Below, piece after piece: positions 45,669 through 54,801 of a stretch of DNA of 64,000 nucleotides. The notes under the pieces were generated by a model. The model did no database searches. It worked only from the letters and a program-made list of their open reading frames with translations, and had not been told where the DNA came from. How positions within the stretch are numbered: the stretch's first letter is position 1; each line of letters opens with the position of its first letter. The translations under genes and the position numbers were made by a program. The DNA comes from Acidobacteriota bacterium (GTDB lineage: Bacteria; Acidobacteriota; Vicinamibacteria; Marinacidobacterales; Marinacidobacteraceae). The DNA lies in the NCBI GenBank assembly GCA_009840635.1, contig VXNL01000110.1:1-64000 (forward strand). The letters are read 5' to 3'.

Positions 45669-46508
45669 ATGCGCTCGCCGCAGCTTTCCCCGGAAGCCCG
45701 GCGGCAGGCTCCGGGGGCGATCCGGCGCATGTTCGAAGCCGTCGCGCCGCGCTATGACCGGATGAACCGGATCCTCAGCGTCGGACTCGACCAAGGCTGG
45801 AGACGGGCCGCCCTTCGGGAACTGGACTGTGCGCCGGGCTCCCGGATCCTGGATCTGTGCTGCGGAACGGGGGATCTCGCCCTGTTGCTGCCGCGCGACC
45901 TGCGTCCCGTGGGTTGCGATCTCACGCCCGCCATGCTGGAAATCGCGGACGCCAAGGCGGCGCGCCGCCGGATGGCATTCCCCGGGGTCGCCGGAGACGC
46001 AATGCGGCTGCCCTTCGCGGACGACGTCTTCGATGCCGCGGTGGTGGGCTTCGGAATTCGGAATCTCCCGAACCTGAAGCGGGGGCTCGCCGAGATCCAT
46101 CGGGTCCTCGCCCCCGGAGCGAAGCTCGTGATTCTGGAGTTCTCGCGGCCGGAGCACCCCGTCGTACGGCTCGGGCACGGGGCGTGGCTCCGGCTCGCCG
46201 TACCCGGTCTCGCCCGTCTCGCCGCTTCGGGCGGGGAGCCCTACGACTACCTGAAGGACTCCATCCTGGGCTTTCCGGATGCCGGAGCGCTCGCCCGCAC
46301 CCTCGGCGGGGCCGGATTCAGCGCTGTTTCCTACCGGCATCTGGCCCTGGGGACGGTCGCCATCCACTGGGGCCGCCGCGGTCGGCGGACCGCCCCCCGC
46401 GGTGGGGCACGGGAAGCGGGAAACGGGAATCGGACTACCAGGGCACGGGGAGAAACCGCAGCGGCCCGATTCTCGGTATCTCGGTCGGCAGCGAGTTCAA
46501 CTGCATGA
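45669..46508 (+). CDS. ubiE: Demethylmenaquinone/ubiquinone C-methyltransferase
   Basis: 279 aa. FEAVAPRYDRMNRILSVGLDQGWRR and LDLCCGTGDLALLLP are UbiE/MenG hallmarks; the latter is the SAM-binding loop. GFGIRNLPN and LEFSRPE follow. It methylates the quinone ring; menaquinone is the likely product here (menG role). The family usually ends after about 235 residues (GTVAIHWG). The last 45 or so residues are Arg/Ala-rich, low complexity, and run 74 bases into the 3' end of the converging pilW gene, which looks like read-through past a lost stop codon. Confidence 0.9.
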   Translation: MRSPQLSPEARRQAPGAIRRMFEAVAPRYDRMNRILSVGLDQGWRRAALRELDCAPGSRILDLCCGTGDLALLLPRDLRPVGCDLTPAMLEIADAKAARRRMAFPGVAGDAMRLPFADDVFDAAVVGFGIRNLPNLKRGLAEIHRVLAPGAKLVILEFSRPEHPVVRLGHGAWLRLAVPGLARLAASGGEPYDYLKDSILGFPDAGALARTLGGAGFSAVSYRHLALGTVAIHWGRRGRRTAPRGGAREAGNGNRTTRARGETAAARFSVSRSAASSTA

Positions 46509-47799
46509 GCTCCTCCCAGGCGCGGCGTTCGACGCCGGCGGCGGCCACCCGGAGCCCTACCCGGCGCCGATAGACCCGGGTGAGGTGCCCGTCTCCTTCT
46601 CCCGGAAGCGCGGATCCGCTGGCGGCGAAGGCCCGGCCGACCCGGTTTTCCGGAGTCCGGATCCGGACTGCAACGTCGACCGCACGCACGATGTGGTCCC
46701 GCAGCCGGGCAGCCGACGCCATGTCGCCGACGAAGCGCGGTGGGTTGTCCAGCAGGACGTCGGCGTTCTGGCCCGTAACGTAGCGGACCTGCAGGTCCTC
46801 CACGTAGCCGACCGGTTGGGGCGCCTCCTCATCCATCCTGCGCATCAGGACCCTCCGGGGGTCCGCGGCATCCGGCGTCGCGTCACGGACCCAGTAGCGG
46901 ATGCGGGTAACCGGCACCAACCCGGGCTGCCCGAGCCCGAACAGTCCACTCCCCTCCCTCTGCGTGACCTCCACCGGCGTTCCGAGCGGCACCCCGCGCT
47001 CCCGCGCCAACCGCTCCAGCATCGCACCCGCCACCTGCTTGGTCAGGCCCGCGAGCGCCCCACCCCCGATTCCGGGAACGGCGGCCTCGATCGCTCCGCC
47101 GAGCACGCTTTCGAGGGCGCGCTCCAGCAGGCCGCCACCGCTTCCCGGCTCGAAAGTGTCGCCATCCACGCTCGGACGGAAATGCCAGTGCCAGGGACCC
47201 TCTCGGGGAGCGATGCGCACGACGGCGCCGGCCGGGCCTTCTTCCCCCAGCGCCCCCTCGACGAACCCGTTCCCCGCCGTGGAAACGGAGACCACCTCAG
47301 CGAAGGCCCAGCGGGGCGTCATCTCGTCGTCGTTGAAGACGACCGCGAAACGCCGTCCTCCATCTCCTGAGCCGCGGTCCAGGCGAGACCCGGGGTGCCC
47401 GAGCCGCACCTCCACGCCGTCAAACGCCACCACCGGCTCGAACGACGCCTCGGCCAGGCGCTCGGGAGCCGTCAGAAAGTCGAGTCCATCCGGGTTCCGG
47501 TCTCCGGCCCGGGCGATATCGGTGAAGACCGGAATCTCGGCCGGCAAACCGCCGCCGGCGCGCGCCAGGTCCGTGGCGATGCGATCGAGGATCGCGCTTC
47601 CATCCTGCCGGAGGGTCGCCAGTTCCGGTTGCAGGTCCAGGGTCAGCCGGGCCTGGCGGAACAACAGACCGAAGCTCCCCGCCACCATCAGGGTGAGGCC
47701 GAGCGCCACCACGGCCTCCGTGATCGTGAAACCCGCGGCGGCCCCACTGCCGCGCCGCGGACGCCACCGGAGCGGTGGGCGCATGCGTGTCGCGAACAC
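46435..47799 (-). CDS. PilW-type minor pilin
   Basis: 454 aa from a GTG 3 bases after the pilY1 stop; an ATG five codons later is also possible. The prepilin site is AAG|FTITEAVVALGL (G23|F24, E28 at +5), cut and methylated by PilD. The hydrophobic helix then leads to a large, mostly beta C-terminal region, longer than usual PilW proteins. Together with pilV, pilX and pilY1 it likely forms the pilus tip and priming complex. It is the last gene of that operon. Confidence 0.8.
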   Translation of the reverse strand: MFATRMRPPLRWRPRRGSGAAAGFTITEAVVALGLTLMVAGSFGLLFRQARLTLDLQPELATLRQDGSAILDRIATDLARAGGGLPAEIPVFTDIARAGDRNPDGLDFLTAPERLAEASFEPVVAFDGVEVRLGHPGSRLDRGSGDGGRRFAVVFNDDEMTPRWAFAEVVSVSTAGNGFVEGALGEEGPAGAVVRIAPREGPWHWHFRPSVDGDTFEPGSGGGLLERALESVLGGAIEAAVPGIGGGALAGLTKQVAGAMLERLARERGVPLGTPVEVTQREGSGLFGLGQPGLVPVTRIRYWVRDATPDAADPRRVLMRRMDEEAPQPVGYVEDLQVRYVTGQNADVLLDNPPRFVGDMASAARLRDHIVRAVDVAVRIRTPENRVGRAFAASGSALPGEGDGHLTRVYRRRVGLRVAAAGVERRAWEELMQLNSLPTEIPRIGPLRFLPVPW

Positions 47800-47802
47800 C
47801 GG

Positions 47803-50800
47803 TCAGCCCTCGGGACGGATCCAGAAGGGTGACCTGCGGAACCCCTCGACGAAGAGGGTCACGTCCTCGAGGGCGCTGTCCCGCACCCGGAACTCGAAGT
47901 CTCCGATGATCGTGTCGATTCCCTGACCGCCGACCCTGCTGACGCTCAGGGCCATGTTTCCCGAAGAGGAGAGACTGATCCCCCGAACGCGTCCCGGGCC
48001 GAACGCCCGCACGTCGGACTGCACCGCCACCACTCCGGACATCTCCGCTCCCGTCAGGCCATTGAACGCACGCAACCGGGCGACTCCATCGGTGGTGGTG
48101 GCGGCATCGCAGGAGAGCGCTTCCGTCCGGGACGTGTGGGTGGGGAGCACCACCCCGACGCCCGAACCGTTCACGAGCACCACGGGTTTCCCCTGGGGGA
48201 TTTCGCCCTCGGACAGCGTTGTCCTCCACACCTCCTGAAGACGCGTTCCCCCGTCCCGAAGCAGGATGACCGCTGAGGGCGTGTCCCGAACCCGGCGGTC
48301 ACCCCCGGTCACGATGAGCAGATGCGGTTCCGTCCGCCCGGGGAACGGGAAGACCACCGGTGGCGCAAGGATCGGATGTCCCCCGCCCAACCGGTGCGCA
48401 ACGCTCCATTGCCGGATTCCGGGCTCCGAGAGCCGGAGGCGGTGTATCTGGCCGTGGAGGTCGGCGAGATACACCCGGGTAACGAGGTCGCTGGCTCCCC
48501 TCACCGACCATGCCGGCCGCCACGGCGCCGCCGAGGTGACGGCGCCGTTCTTCCGGATGCGCGCCCCGGGGGCCGGAGCCAGCCGGTAGCGGCCGCGGAC
48601 CTGTCCGTCGTCGGGCGACAGAGCGAGGAGCCACTCTCCGGAGTCGTCGTCCGGACTCCCGTTTCCCGCAGGCAGGAACATCGTCCAGGCGCTTCCTCCG
48701 GCCACCGGCACCTCGGCGAGGAGCGGTTCCGGCGTCTCACCGAGTTCCGGCAGCGACACGCCCGGACCGGCCGGACGATGCCCAACGTTGAACAGCAGGC
48801 GCGGCAGCCCGGGGCCGGCGGCGGAGGGTGTCGGGGCGCGGTGCCCACCCGCCCAGCCATCACCCACCTCCGACACGTCGAGCGCCGTCACGAACCGCCC
48901 GCCGAACGAGCGGCCGAAGGCGAGCACTGTGCGCCAGTCCCGTGTCCCCGGCAGAAAGACATCGCGCACCACCGGCGATCCGGCGAGCGCGAAGCGGTTC
49001 ACGAGCCCGCGCCGGAGCCCGGCCGCGCCCCGGACGCCGGCGATCGCGAGTTCCCGCAGGAAGGCCCGCTCGCCGGTATCCCCGGCACCCGCGGCCGGCC
49101 CGAGAATGTCGTCCGGAATGTACGCAAAGACCTCCTTCCCGGTATCCGCGGCGAAGGCGTGGAGCAATCCGCCGCTGGTCGGGAGATAGACCATCGTCCT
49201 CCGATTCGCGTACCGGGCGAAGAAGCGCTGGTAGCTCTCCCGTTCCCGCGGGATGCGATCCGGGCGGCGGGGTGGATGAGTGACCACGGCTGGGGAAGCG
49301 AGGCCCTCGCGGAGCTTCCAGGTGCCCCGGCCCCCGGTGAAGTGGAGTTCTCCATCGGGCCGATAGATGGTGCCGGTCTCGGGATGCACCTCCAGCATCT
49401 CGCCCCGGACCAGGCGCACCACGATGCGGGCCGCATCCTCGGCGGTGCGGGCCCCGGCGCCGTCCACCTCGGTCAGGTAGCCCGCCTCGACGCCGAGGTC
49501 CTCCGGGGTGACCTCACCGACCTGAAAGTCCCGGAGCGCGCGGCTTCCGGCCCGGTTGAAGAGGACCAGCCGGTCGTCCGGATCGCGCTCGGCAAGCTGC
49601 ATTCCCGCATCCCAGACCGATGTCCCGAGGCTCCCTCCGCCTTCGGGCGAAGTGGGAAACGCCTGCAGCCTGCCGCGAAGCGAATGGAGATCCGCACTCG
49701 TCGAGAGGAGGATGTTGTCGGCGTAGGAGGCGCGCAACCGGATCACTTCCTCCAGACCGTCGGGCCCGTTCGCCGGCGCCACCAGTGCTTTCGGAGGAAG
49801 CGTGGGGTCGCTCCCTGGGAACGCGGGACTCGGAGAACTCGCGACCAGTTCCTTGACGGTGGCGAGCCTCGGCGCCGCGAGCTTCACCGCCCCGGCGGGG
49901 AGAGTGATCTCGTCGAGAACCTGGTTGAGGGCCCGCCGGAGGGTCTCGGGCTGGTCCGCGTAGATGGCCGGGTGCCGGCCGCCCGAAGCCATCCACGCCA
50001 GGTGGTTCGTGTGGCCCCGCGCTGCTTCGTCCGTCATCGCGACGCCGACCACGTGGATGACTCCCAGACCTGCCTCCGGATCGCCGCCATTGAGCGCCAG
50101 ATACGCAGCCTTCGCCTTGAGCCCGGCATTCCAGGCGGCATGCGCCGGCCCCGACGGCGCCTGCCGAACCACCACGTCCGGACTGGTGTGGCTCGTGCGG
50201 AGCCACACCCCACCCCGGGGCCCCCGCCCGGCCGGTCCGTCATTGAAGTCGAGCCATGCATGGTAGATGCACTCACAGGTGTCGAGGCCGTCCGTGATCA
50301 ACACGATCACGTTTCGCTGGCCGGGCTCGAGGTCCTCTGTGGCGTTCGCCGCGATATGGCTGGCGAGCTGGTAGAGAGCGATCCCGTTCGGGGTGCGATC
50401 GATGTTGACGCCCCGTGGAAGCTCCCGCAGCAGGGCGGTCCTCCCCGTCTCCGCCTCGCAGCCGGACGGGTTGCTGAGAATCCGGACGCTCCCGCAGCGG
50501 ACCGATGTCGGCCGGACTCCCGGCGAACCGTGCGGGAGCCCCGCGCCCATGGTGGGGTCCTGACACATCGCCCTGCGGGAACTCATGTCCTCCAGGAACC
50601 GAACCGGCTGGAAGGCCGCGAGTCGCCAGTGCACGAGGGGTTCGCCCGACGCCGACTCCAGATTTCGGACCACCCGCCGGACGACGTCCTGGGCGACCGC
50701 GAACCGGCTTCTCCTGCCCGTCCCGATCGGTCCCATCCCGATCGTCATGGACTCCGAGGTGTCGAACAGGATCCAGACCCGGGGTCGGGTGGTGGTGCGC

Positions 50801-50928
50801 ACGACCCCGAGGGGGTCCCGGCCTCCGTCAAGGAAGTCCTGCACTCCCCCTGCCGGCGCGGCGGCAACGAAGGACAGCACCAGCGCCAGGCTGGCGCGAA
50901 CGCGTGGCCGGCTCTCGAATCGCTTCAT
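47803..50928 (-). CDS. PilY1-like pilus tip adhesin with VWA domain
   Basis: 1041 aa from an ATG preceded by a strong AGGAGAG ribosome site; the frame's ATG at 50976 would be 16 residues longer. A signal peptide (LALVLSFVAAAPAGG) leads to an N-terminal VWA domain with DTSES (56-60). The C-terminal half is the PilY1 beta-propeller, shown by TMVYLPTSGGLLHAFAADTG and AYIPDDI. PilY1 sits at the tip of type IV pili, with roles in adhesion, mechanosensing and control of retraction. It is downstream of pilV and pilX, upstream of pilW. Confidence 0.87.
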   Translation of the reverse strand: MKRFESRPRVRASLALVLSFVAAAPAGGVQDFLDGGRDPLGVVRTTTRPRVWILFDTSESMTIGMGPIGTGRRSRFAVAQDVVRRVVRNLESASGEPLVHWRLAAFQPVRFLEDMSSRRAMCQDPTMGAGLPHGSPGVRPTSVRCGSVRILSNPSGCEAETGRTALLRELPRGVNIDRTPNGIALYQLASHIAANATEDLEPGQRNVIVLITDGLDTCECIYHAWLDFNDGPAGRGPRGGVWLRTSHTSPDVVVRQAPSGPAHAAWNAGLKAKAAYLALNGGDPEAGLGVIHVVGVAMTDEAARGHTNHLAWMASGGRHPAIYADQPETLRRALNQVLDEITLPAGAVKLAAPRLATVKELVASSPSPAFPGSDPTLPPKALVAPANGPDGLEEVIRLRASYADNILLSTSADLHSLRGRLQAFPTSPEGGGSLGTSVWDAGMQLAERDPDDRLVLFNRAGSRALRDFQVGEVTPEDLGVEAGYLTEVDGAGARTAEDAARIVVRLVRGEMLEVHPETGTIYRPDGELHFTGGRGTWKLREGLASPAVVTHPPRRPDRIPRERESYQRFFARYANRRTMVYLPTSGGLLHAFAADTGKEVFAYIPDDILGPAAGAGDTGERAFLRELAIAGVRGAAGLRRGLVNRFALAGSPVVRDVFLPGTRDWRTVLAFGRSFGGRFVTALDVSEVGDGWAGGHRAPTPSAAGPGLPRLLFNVGHRPAGPGVSLPELGETPEPLLAEVPVAGGSAWTMFLPAGNGSPDDDSGEWLLALSPDDGQVRGRYRLAPAPGARIRKNGAVTSAAPWRPAWSVRGASDLVTRVYLADLHGQIHRLRLSEPGIRQWSVAHRLGGGHPILAPPVVFPFPGRTEPHLLIVTGGDRRVRDTPSAVILLRDGGTRLQEVWRTTLSEGEIPQGKPVVLVNGSGVGVVLPTHTSRTEALSCDAATTTDGVARLRAFNGLTGAEMSGVVAVQSDVRAFGPGRVRGISLSSSGNMALSVSRVGGQGIDTIIGDFEFRVRDSALEDVTLFVEGFRRSPFWIRPEG

Positions 50929-50968
50929 GGACTCTCTCCTTTCACAGGCGCGCTCGTCCCGCTCACCG

Positions 50969-51760
50969 TCACTCACCGGGGTCCCCGGGCCGAAGGCGTC
51001 TCCTCACCCAGGTCGTCAGACCGTCGCTGTAGTCGGTGTCTTCCGGTTCCTCCCCCGACGGACGCGGCGCGAGCCGCAGGGTCATTTCGAGCCGGCTGAC
51101 CGCGTGCGGGTCCTCCGGGCTTCGGGGTGGCGGATGCCGGGCTTCGGCCGTGAGCACCGCGCGGTCGTGCGGCGCCCCGGCGTCCAGCGACCCCACCACC
51201 GGCCGGCGGATCCAGACCGTGACCCCGGTGATATCGGCAGCGCCATCGCCGTCGAGGTCCGGGGCCCAACCGGCGCCCGGCGCTCGCGGATCGAACAGCA
51301 GCGTGCGGCCGCCAACGTCGCGCAACACCCGGCCCACGTAGACGCGGGCATCGCGTCCCGCCATCGGCTCGTCCCGGAACACCTCGTAGTCGCGGCAGCC
51401 CGGCGTGGCCGGATCGCCGCAGGCGGCGGGGTCGGCCGGGAGCGCGCGTCCCCACGGATCCCCCTTCGGCGCCCCGACCGCGGAACGGACCGGCGGGAGG
51501 GCCATTTGAAAACTGCCGTGCTCCTCCACGTGGCCGGCAAGCAGCGCCTTCGCCACCTCGAGCCCGGCCTCGGCCTGGGCGGCCGCCCGCGCCGCCCAGG
51601 CCTGGTTCCGCGCCGTCGCGCCGTCGGAGCCCACCGACACCAGCACCACCGCCCCGATACCGGCAAGCGCCAGCACCAACAGGAGCGCCAGGACGAGCGC
51701 CATTCCCCGCTCGGCCGAGCCCCTCGAGGTCCCCACCGGCGGCGCTGCCGTCCTATTCAC
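50969..51760 (-). CDS. PilX-type minor pilin
   Basis: 263 aa from a GTG that lies inside the last codons of pilV (8-base overlap). The short leader ends SAERG before MALVLALLLVLALAGIGAVVL, a PilX N-terminal helix. The +5 glutamate seen in other pilins is not present, common in PilX-like proteins. DLDGDGAADITG is a calcium-loop-like stretch. A longer frame back to 52351 is shadow of pilV. It probably works with PilV, PilW and PilY1 in pilus priming. Confidence 0.75.
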   Translation of the reverse strand: MNRTAAPPVGTSRGSAERGMALVLALLLVLALAGIGAVVLVSVGSDGATARNQAWAARAAAQAEAGLEVAKALLAGHVEEHGSFQMALPPVRSAVGAPKGDPWGRALPADPAACGDPATPGCRDYEVFRDEPMAGRDARVYVGRVLRDVGGRTLLFDPRAPGAGWAPDLDGDGAADITGVTVWIRRPVVGSLDAGAPHDRAVLTAEARHPPPRSPEDPHAVSRLEMTLRLAPRPSGEEPEDTDYSDGLTTWVRRRLRPGDPGE

Positions 51761-52262
51761 GGTTTGCCACCCGGACCGAGTCCAGCCGGACGACGGAGCC
51801 ACGGCCGGCGGCGACCGGCATCGCCACGACTTCGACCCGAAGAGCGGCAAGCCGGTCTCCTCCTCGCGGAGCGAGTTCCCGGATCCGCCAGCGCACTTCG
51901 TAGCGTGCGGAGCGGCGGTCAGCCGGCTCCCCGTCGTCGGCGAAGTACGCGAAGTACCCGGGCGCGCCGGCGCCATCGATTTCGACGGTGCCGCCGGGGG
52001 CCACCGCGGCGTGGTGTCCCGGCCAGGGCCATCCACGCCAGAAGGGGGCCGCCAACAGTTCCTCCATCCGCGCCTCGGCGATGCGGGTCGCGAGGTCGGT
52101 ATCGGCGGCAGCCTGGCGGGCCCGCGACGCCTGGGCCAGCGTGCGCACGAGGCCACCGCCAGCGACGACCAGCACCAGGACGGCGAAGAGTGTCTCGACG
52201 AGCGAGAACCCGCGCTCGCCCCGCGGGTGTGCGGCCGGCCGGTTTGCGGTGCCCTGGTCCAT
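51753..52262 (-). CDS. PilV-type minor pilin
   Basis: 169 aa. The prepilin site is ERG|FSLVETLFAVLVLV (G18|F19, E23 at +5). The rest is a small beta-rich pilin head. CAAGGAC just before the ATG gives a ribosome site. It heads the pilV-pilX-pilY1-pilW operon, 122 bases after pilD on the same strand. That gap holds a short GCCC/GGGC hairpin and a run of six T on the plus strand, so a new promoter may lie here. Confidence 0.8.
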   Translation of the reverse strand: MDQGTANRPAAHPRGERGFSLVETLFAVLVLVVAGGGLVRTLAQASRARQAAADTDLATRIAEARMEELLAAPFWRGWPWPGHHAAVAPGGTVEIDGAGAPGYFAYFADDGEPADRRSARYEVRWRIRELAPRGGDRLAALRVEVVAMPVAAGRGSVVRLDSVRVANRE

Positions 52263-52384
52263 GTCCTTGCCCTATACAGGGACAGACGTAAATCGCGTCG
52301 GTTTTTTCCCACTTTGGAGCCGAATGTGGAAAAGTCGAAGCGATCGTGCACTTCGCCGGGCAGCCGGTCGCCGCCCGAAGGGGG

Positions 52385-53116
52385 CTAACTCCCCGTCGAG
52401 ACTACGAAGACAACACCCGCGCCGAGCGCGAGCAGGGTGCCGAACGGCAACGGGGTGTCACGCCGGATCCTGCCGAGGAGCAGCAGCGGCCCGGCCACCA
52501 GCACGCCCAGCGCGGCCGCGAGGGCGATCGCGCCCAGCGCGGGCGCCGGGCCCAGAAAGGCCCCGATCAGCAGCAGCAACTTCACGTCGCCGAGCCCAAC
52601 CGCCTCGACCCCGCGGAACCGCAACCAGAGCGCGCGGAGCCCGAAGAGCAGGCTGGCCCCAAGCAGGGCGCCGGCGGCCGAGGTCAGGAGATCCAGATCG
52701 GAGCGCGGTCCCGCGAGCACGAGACCCAGCGCCGCACCGGGAAGCGTGAGCGCGTCGGGCAGCACCATCCGCTCCCAATCGGTCACGGCCAGCGCCAGCA
52801 AGAGGCTCAGAAGGAGCACCCGGGAGACGACGAGCGCAGGATCTCCCCCTTCCGGCGCCCACCAGAAGAGCACCCCGGTCAGCACCTCGACCAGCGGATA
52901 GCGGACGGGAATCCGGGCCCGGCAATCCCGGCAGCGGCCGCCGAGCCGGAGCCAGGAAACCACCGGCAGGTTGTCCCGCAAGCGAATGGACGCGGCGCAC
53001 GCGGGGCATCGGGAACCGGGAAACACAACCGATTCCCCCACCGGCAGGCGATGGATCAGAACGTTCAGAAAGCTCCCGACGGCCAGCCCGGCCAGGAACA
53101 GCCCGAGAGGAATCAA
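52385..53116 (-). CDS. pilD: Prepilin peptidase / N-methyltransferase
   Basis: 243 aa, multispanning. The four zinc-type cysteines are C37, C40, C62 and C65 (CPAC, CRDC). The aspartates of the peptidase are D113 (VTDWERMVLPDALTLPG) and D177 (GLGDVKLL). It cleaves the leader of pilins after glycine and methylates the new N-terminus. It overlaps the preceding TPR-like gene by 4 bases (ATGA). Substrates in this window are pilA, pilV, pilW and pilX. Confidence 0.94.
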   Translation of the reverse strand: MIPLGLFLAGLAVGSFLNVLIHRLPVGESVVFPGSRCPACAASIRLRDNLPVVSWLRLGGRCRDCRARIPVRYPLVEVLTGVLFWWAPEGGDPALVVSRVLLLSLLLALAVTDWERMVLPDALTLPGAALGLVLAGPRSDLDLLTSAAGALLGASLLFGLRALWLRFRGVEAVGLGDVKLLLLIGAFLGPAPALGAIALAAALGVLVAGPLLLLGRIRRDTPLPFGTLLALGAGVVFVVSTGS

Positions 53117-54009
53117 CGTCCCGGAATACCCGCCAGCGGCGACTCGGGGGCGACTCCGGGAACCCCGGCCCGGTCGAGCACGAAGGGGATCCCTGCCGGG
53201 TCGACCGGCCGGTCCGGCAGCAACCCGGCGGCGACGAGATCCTCCCAGCCACGGGGCGGATGTCCCGACCGGCGTTCGTAGACCCGCACCAGCGAGCTGA
53301 TCTCATCCAGCCGGTCGAGCGCGTCGAGCTGGAGCAGATGGGTGCGGGCGTTGGACCGGGACGGTTCGTCGTCCGCCCGCTCCAGCAGAGCGCGCCAGAG
53401 CTCCCGCGCGGCGGCGCGGGCGCCGGTCCCCGCGAGCGACCGCGCCGCCACCGCCACGAGCCAGGGCGGTGCGTCGTCCCGGGCGGCGGCCGCTTCCAGC
53501 AGGGTTGCCCCCGCCCCGGGGTCCTGCAGATGCCAGGTGTGCAGCAGGCTGCGGACCAGTACGGCATCGAAGTCGCCGGGATGCCGGCGCACCCAGGCAG
53601 CAAGGATGGCGTCGGCCCGCTCCGTTTCCCCCGCGCCGAGCGGAAGGGGTTCCGCGAGGAGCAACGGGCCCACGAGAGCCGCGGGGCGCAACCCCGGGTC
53701 GAGGCGCAAAGCGTGCTCCACCAGCGCGCCCAGCTCCGGGAACCCCGACGAACCGTCGAGCCGCCGGTTCCCGTAGTACTGGACGGCGAGAAACCACGAA
53801 GTGTCGGCCAGCACCCGCCGAACCGCGGAGGGAAGCGCCGTGATGGCGCCGTCGCTGAGGTGCGCACCCGGCGGCGACACCGCGAACTCCGTCCCCGGCC
53901 GTGTCGCGGGCGCGGTCCGCGCGGCCATCCCGAGACACACGAGCGACAGGCCGGCGCTGACCAGACGGCCGCCGCCCAGGCGCCGGAAACGAGCCCGCGG
54001 GTCCCGCAT
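53113..54009 (-). CDS. Unknown helical (TPR-like) protein in the pilus cluster
   Basis: 298 aa. There is one N-terminal hydrophobic segment (about residues 15-30), then helical repeats (ELGALVEHALRLDPGLRPAALV, RADAILAAWVRRHPGDFDAVLVRSL). LADTSWFLAVQYYGNRR resembles a motif seen in hypothetical TPR proteins beside pilus genes. It lies between the ABC permease and pilD, overlapping pilD. That is about where Myxococcus has its pilG-pilH-pilI trio, so this could be the pilG counterpart by position; I cannot show homology. Confidence 0.65.
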   Translation of the reverse strand: MRDPRARFRRLGGGRLVSAGLSLVCLGMAARTAPATRPGTEFAVSPPGAHLSDGAITALPSAVRRVLADTSWFLAVQYYGNRRLDGSSGFPELGALVEHALRLDPGLRPAALVGPLLLAEPLPLGAGETERADAILAAWVRRHPGDFDAVLVRSLLHTWHLQDPGAGATLLEAAAARDDAPPWLVAVAARSLAGTGARAAARELWRALLERADDEPSRSNARTHLLQLDALDRLDEISSLVRVYERRSGHPPRGWEDLVAAGLLPDRPVDPAGIPFVLDRAGVPGVAPESPLAGIPGR

Positions 54010-54018
54010 CTGTTCTTC

Positions 54019-54795
54019 TCAGGAAACCGGTGTTGCGGAGTGGCGGGCCCGCCACGGGAAGACGGCGATCGCGGCGGCGACCATCGCGGCCGCATAGAGA
54101 ATCGCATAGAGGGTGGGGCCCGCGAGCATCGGCCCCGCCCCGGAGAAACTCCCGGGGAGACCCGCGATCGGAGCGTCGAGCGCCGGCAGGTCCGGCAGGA
54201 CCAACGTCGCGAGCCACGTCACGGGCTGCAGGTAGCTGGTCCCCGCCGCGGGAAAACCCGCCGCGAGCCAGCCGGCCAGCGAGAAGAGCGCGGCGAGCCC
54301 GATGGCCACGGCAGGACGCACCAGCGCCAGAAACAGCGTGGACACGGCCAGGATCACGAGGAACCGCAGCCACAGCAGCCAACCGATCCCGAGTACCGCG
54401 GCCGCCGCGCCGCCATGTGCGAAGGCGAGCCACCCCGAGAGCGTGACGCTCACCAGCGCCGCGTAGACGAACAGGCCCGCAGCGAGGCCGAGGAAGCGTC
54501 CGCCGAGCAGGAGGCCGGCGGAGACCGGTCTCGCCAGGCCGAATGCGCCGAGAACCCCGCGCCGCCCGACGAGACCCGCTCCGTGGACAAGAGCCAGTGA
54601 CCATCCCGCCACTTCGGCAACAACCCACGCGATGTTGGACGCGAAGCGCCCTCCCTGGCCAAGCGACACGTCCCCCAGCAACACCCCGGCCCCGAAACTC
54701 GACAGAACCAGAGCGAGAGCCGCCAGCAGGCTCCGCTCGGCGAGGAATCCCCGCAGGACGACGGCGGCGGTAGCCATCAGTGGAGCGATCGGCAC
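54019..54795 (-). CDS. ABC transporter permease (PilI-like by position)
   Basis: 258 aa with about six hydrophobic segments and no soluble domain. SLALVHGAGLVGRRGVLGAF and the overall layout fit ABC-2 type permeases. It starts 6 bases after the ATPase gene, so they form one transporter. Inside a pil operon, between pilA and pilD, it matches the ABC transporter that Myxococcus xanthus needs for pilus assembly. The substrate is unknown. Confidence 0.78.
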   Translation of the reverse strand: MPIAPLMATAAVVLRGFLAERSLLAALALVLSSFGAGVLLGDVSLGQGGRFASNIAWVVAEVAGWSLALVHGAGLVGRRGVLGAFGLARPVSAGLLLGGRFLGLAAGLFVYAALVSVTLSGWLAFAHGGAAAAVLGIGWLLWLRFLVILAVSTLFLALVRPAVAIGLAALFSLAGWLAAGFPAAGTSYLQPVTWLATLVLPDLPALDAPIAGLPGSFSGAGPMLAGPTLYAILYAAAMVAAAIAVFPWRARHSATPVS

Positions 54796-54801
54796 CAGCA
54801 G

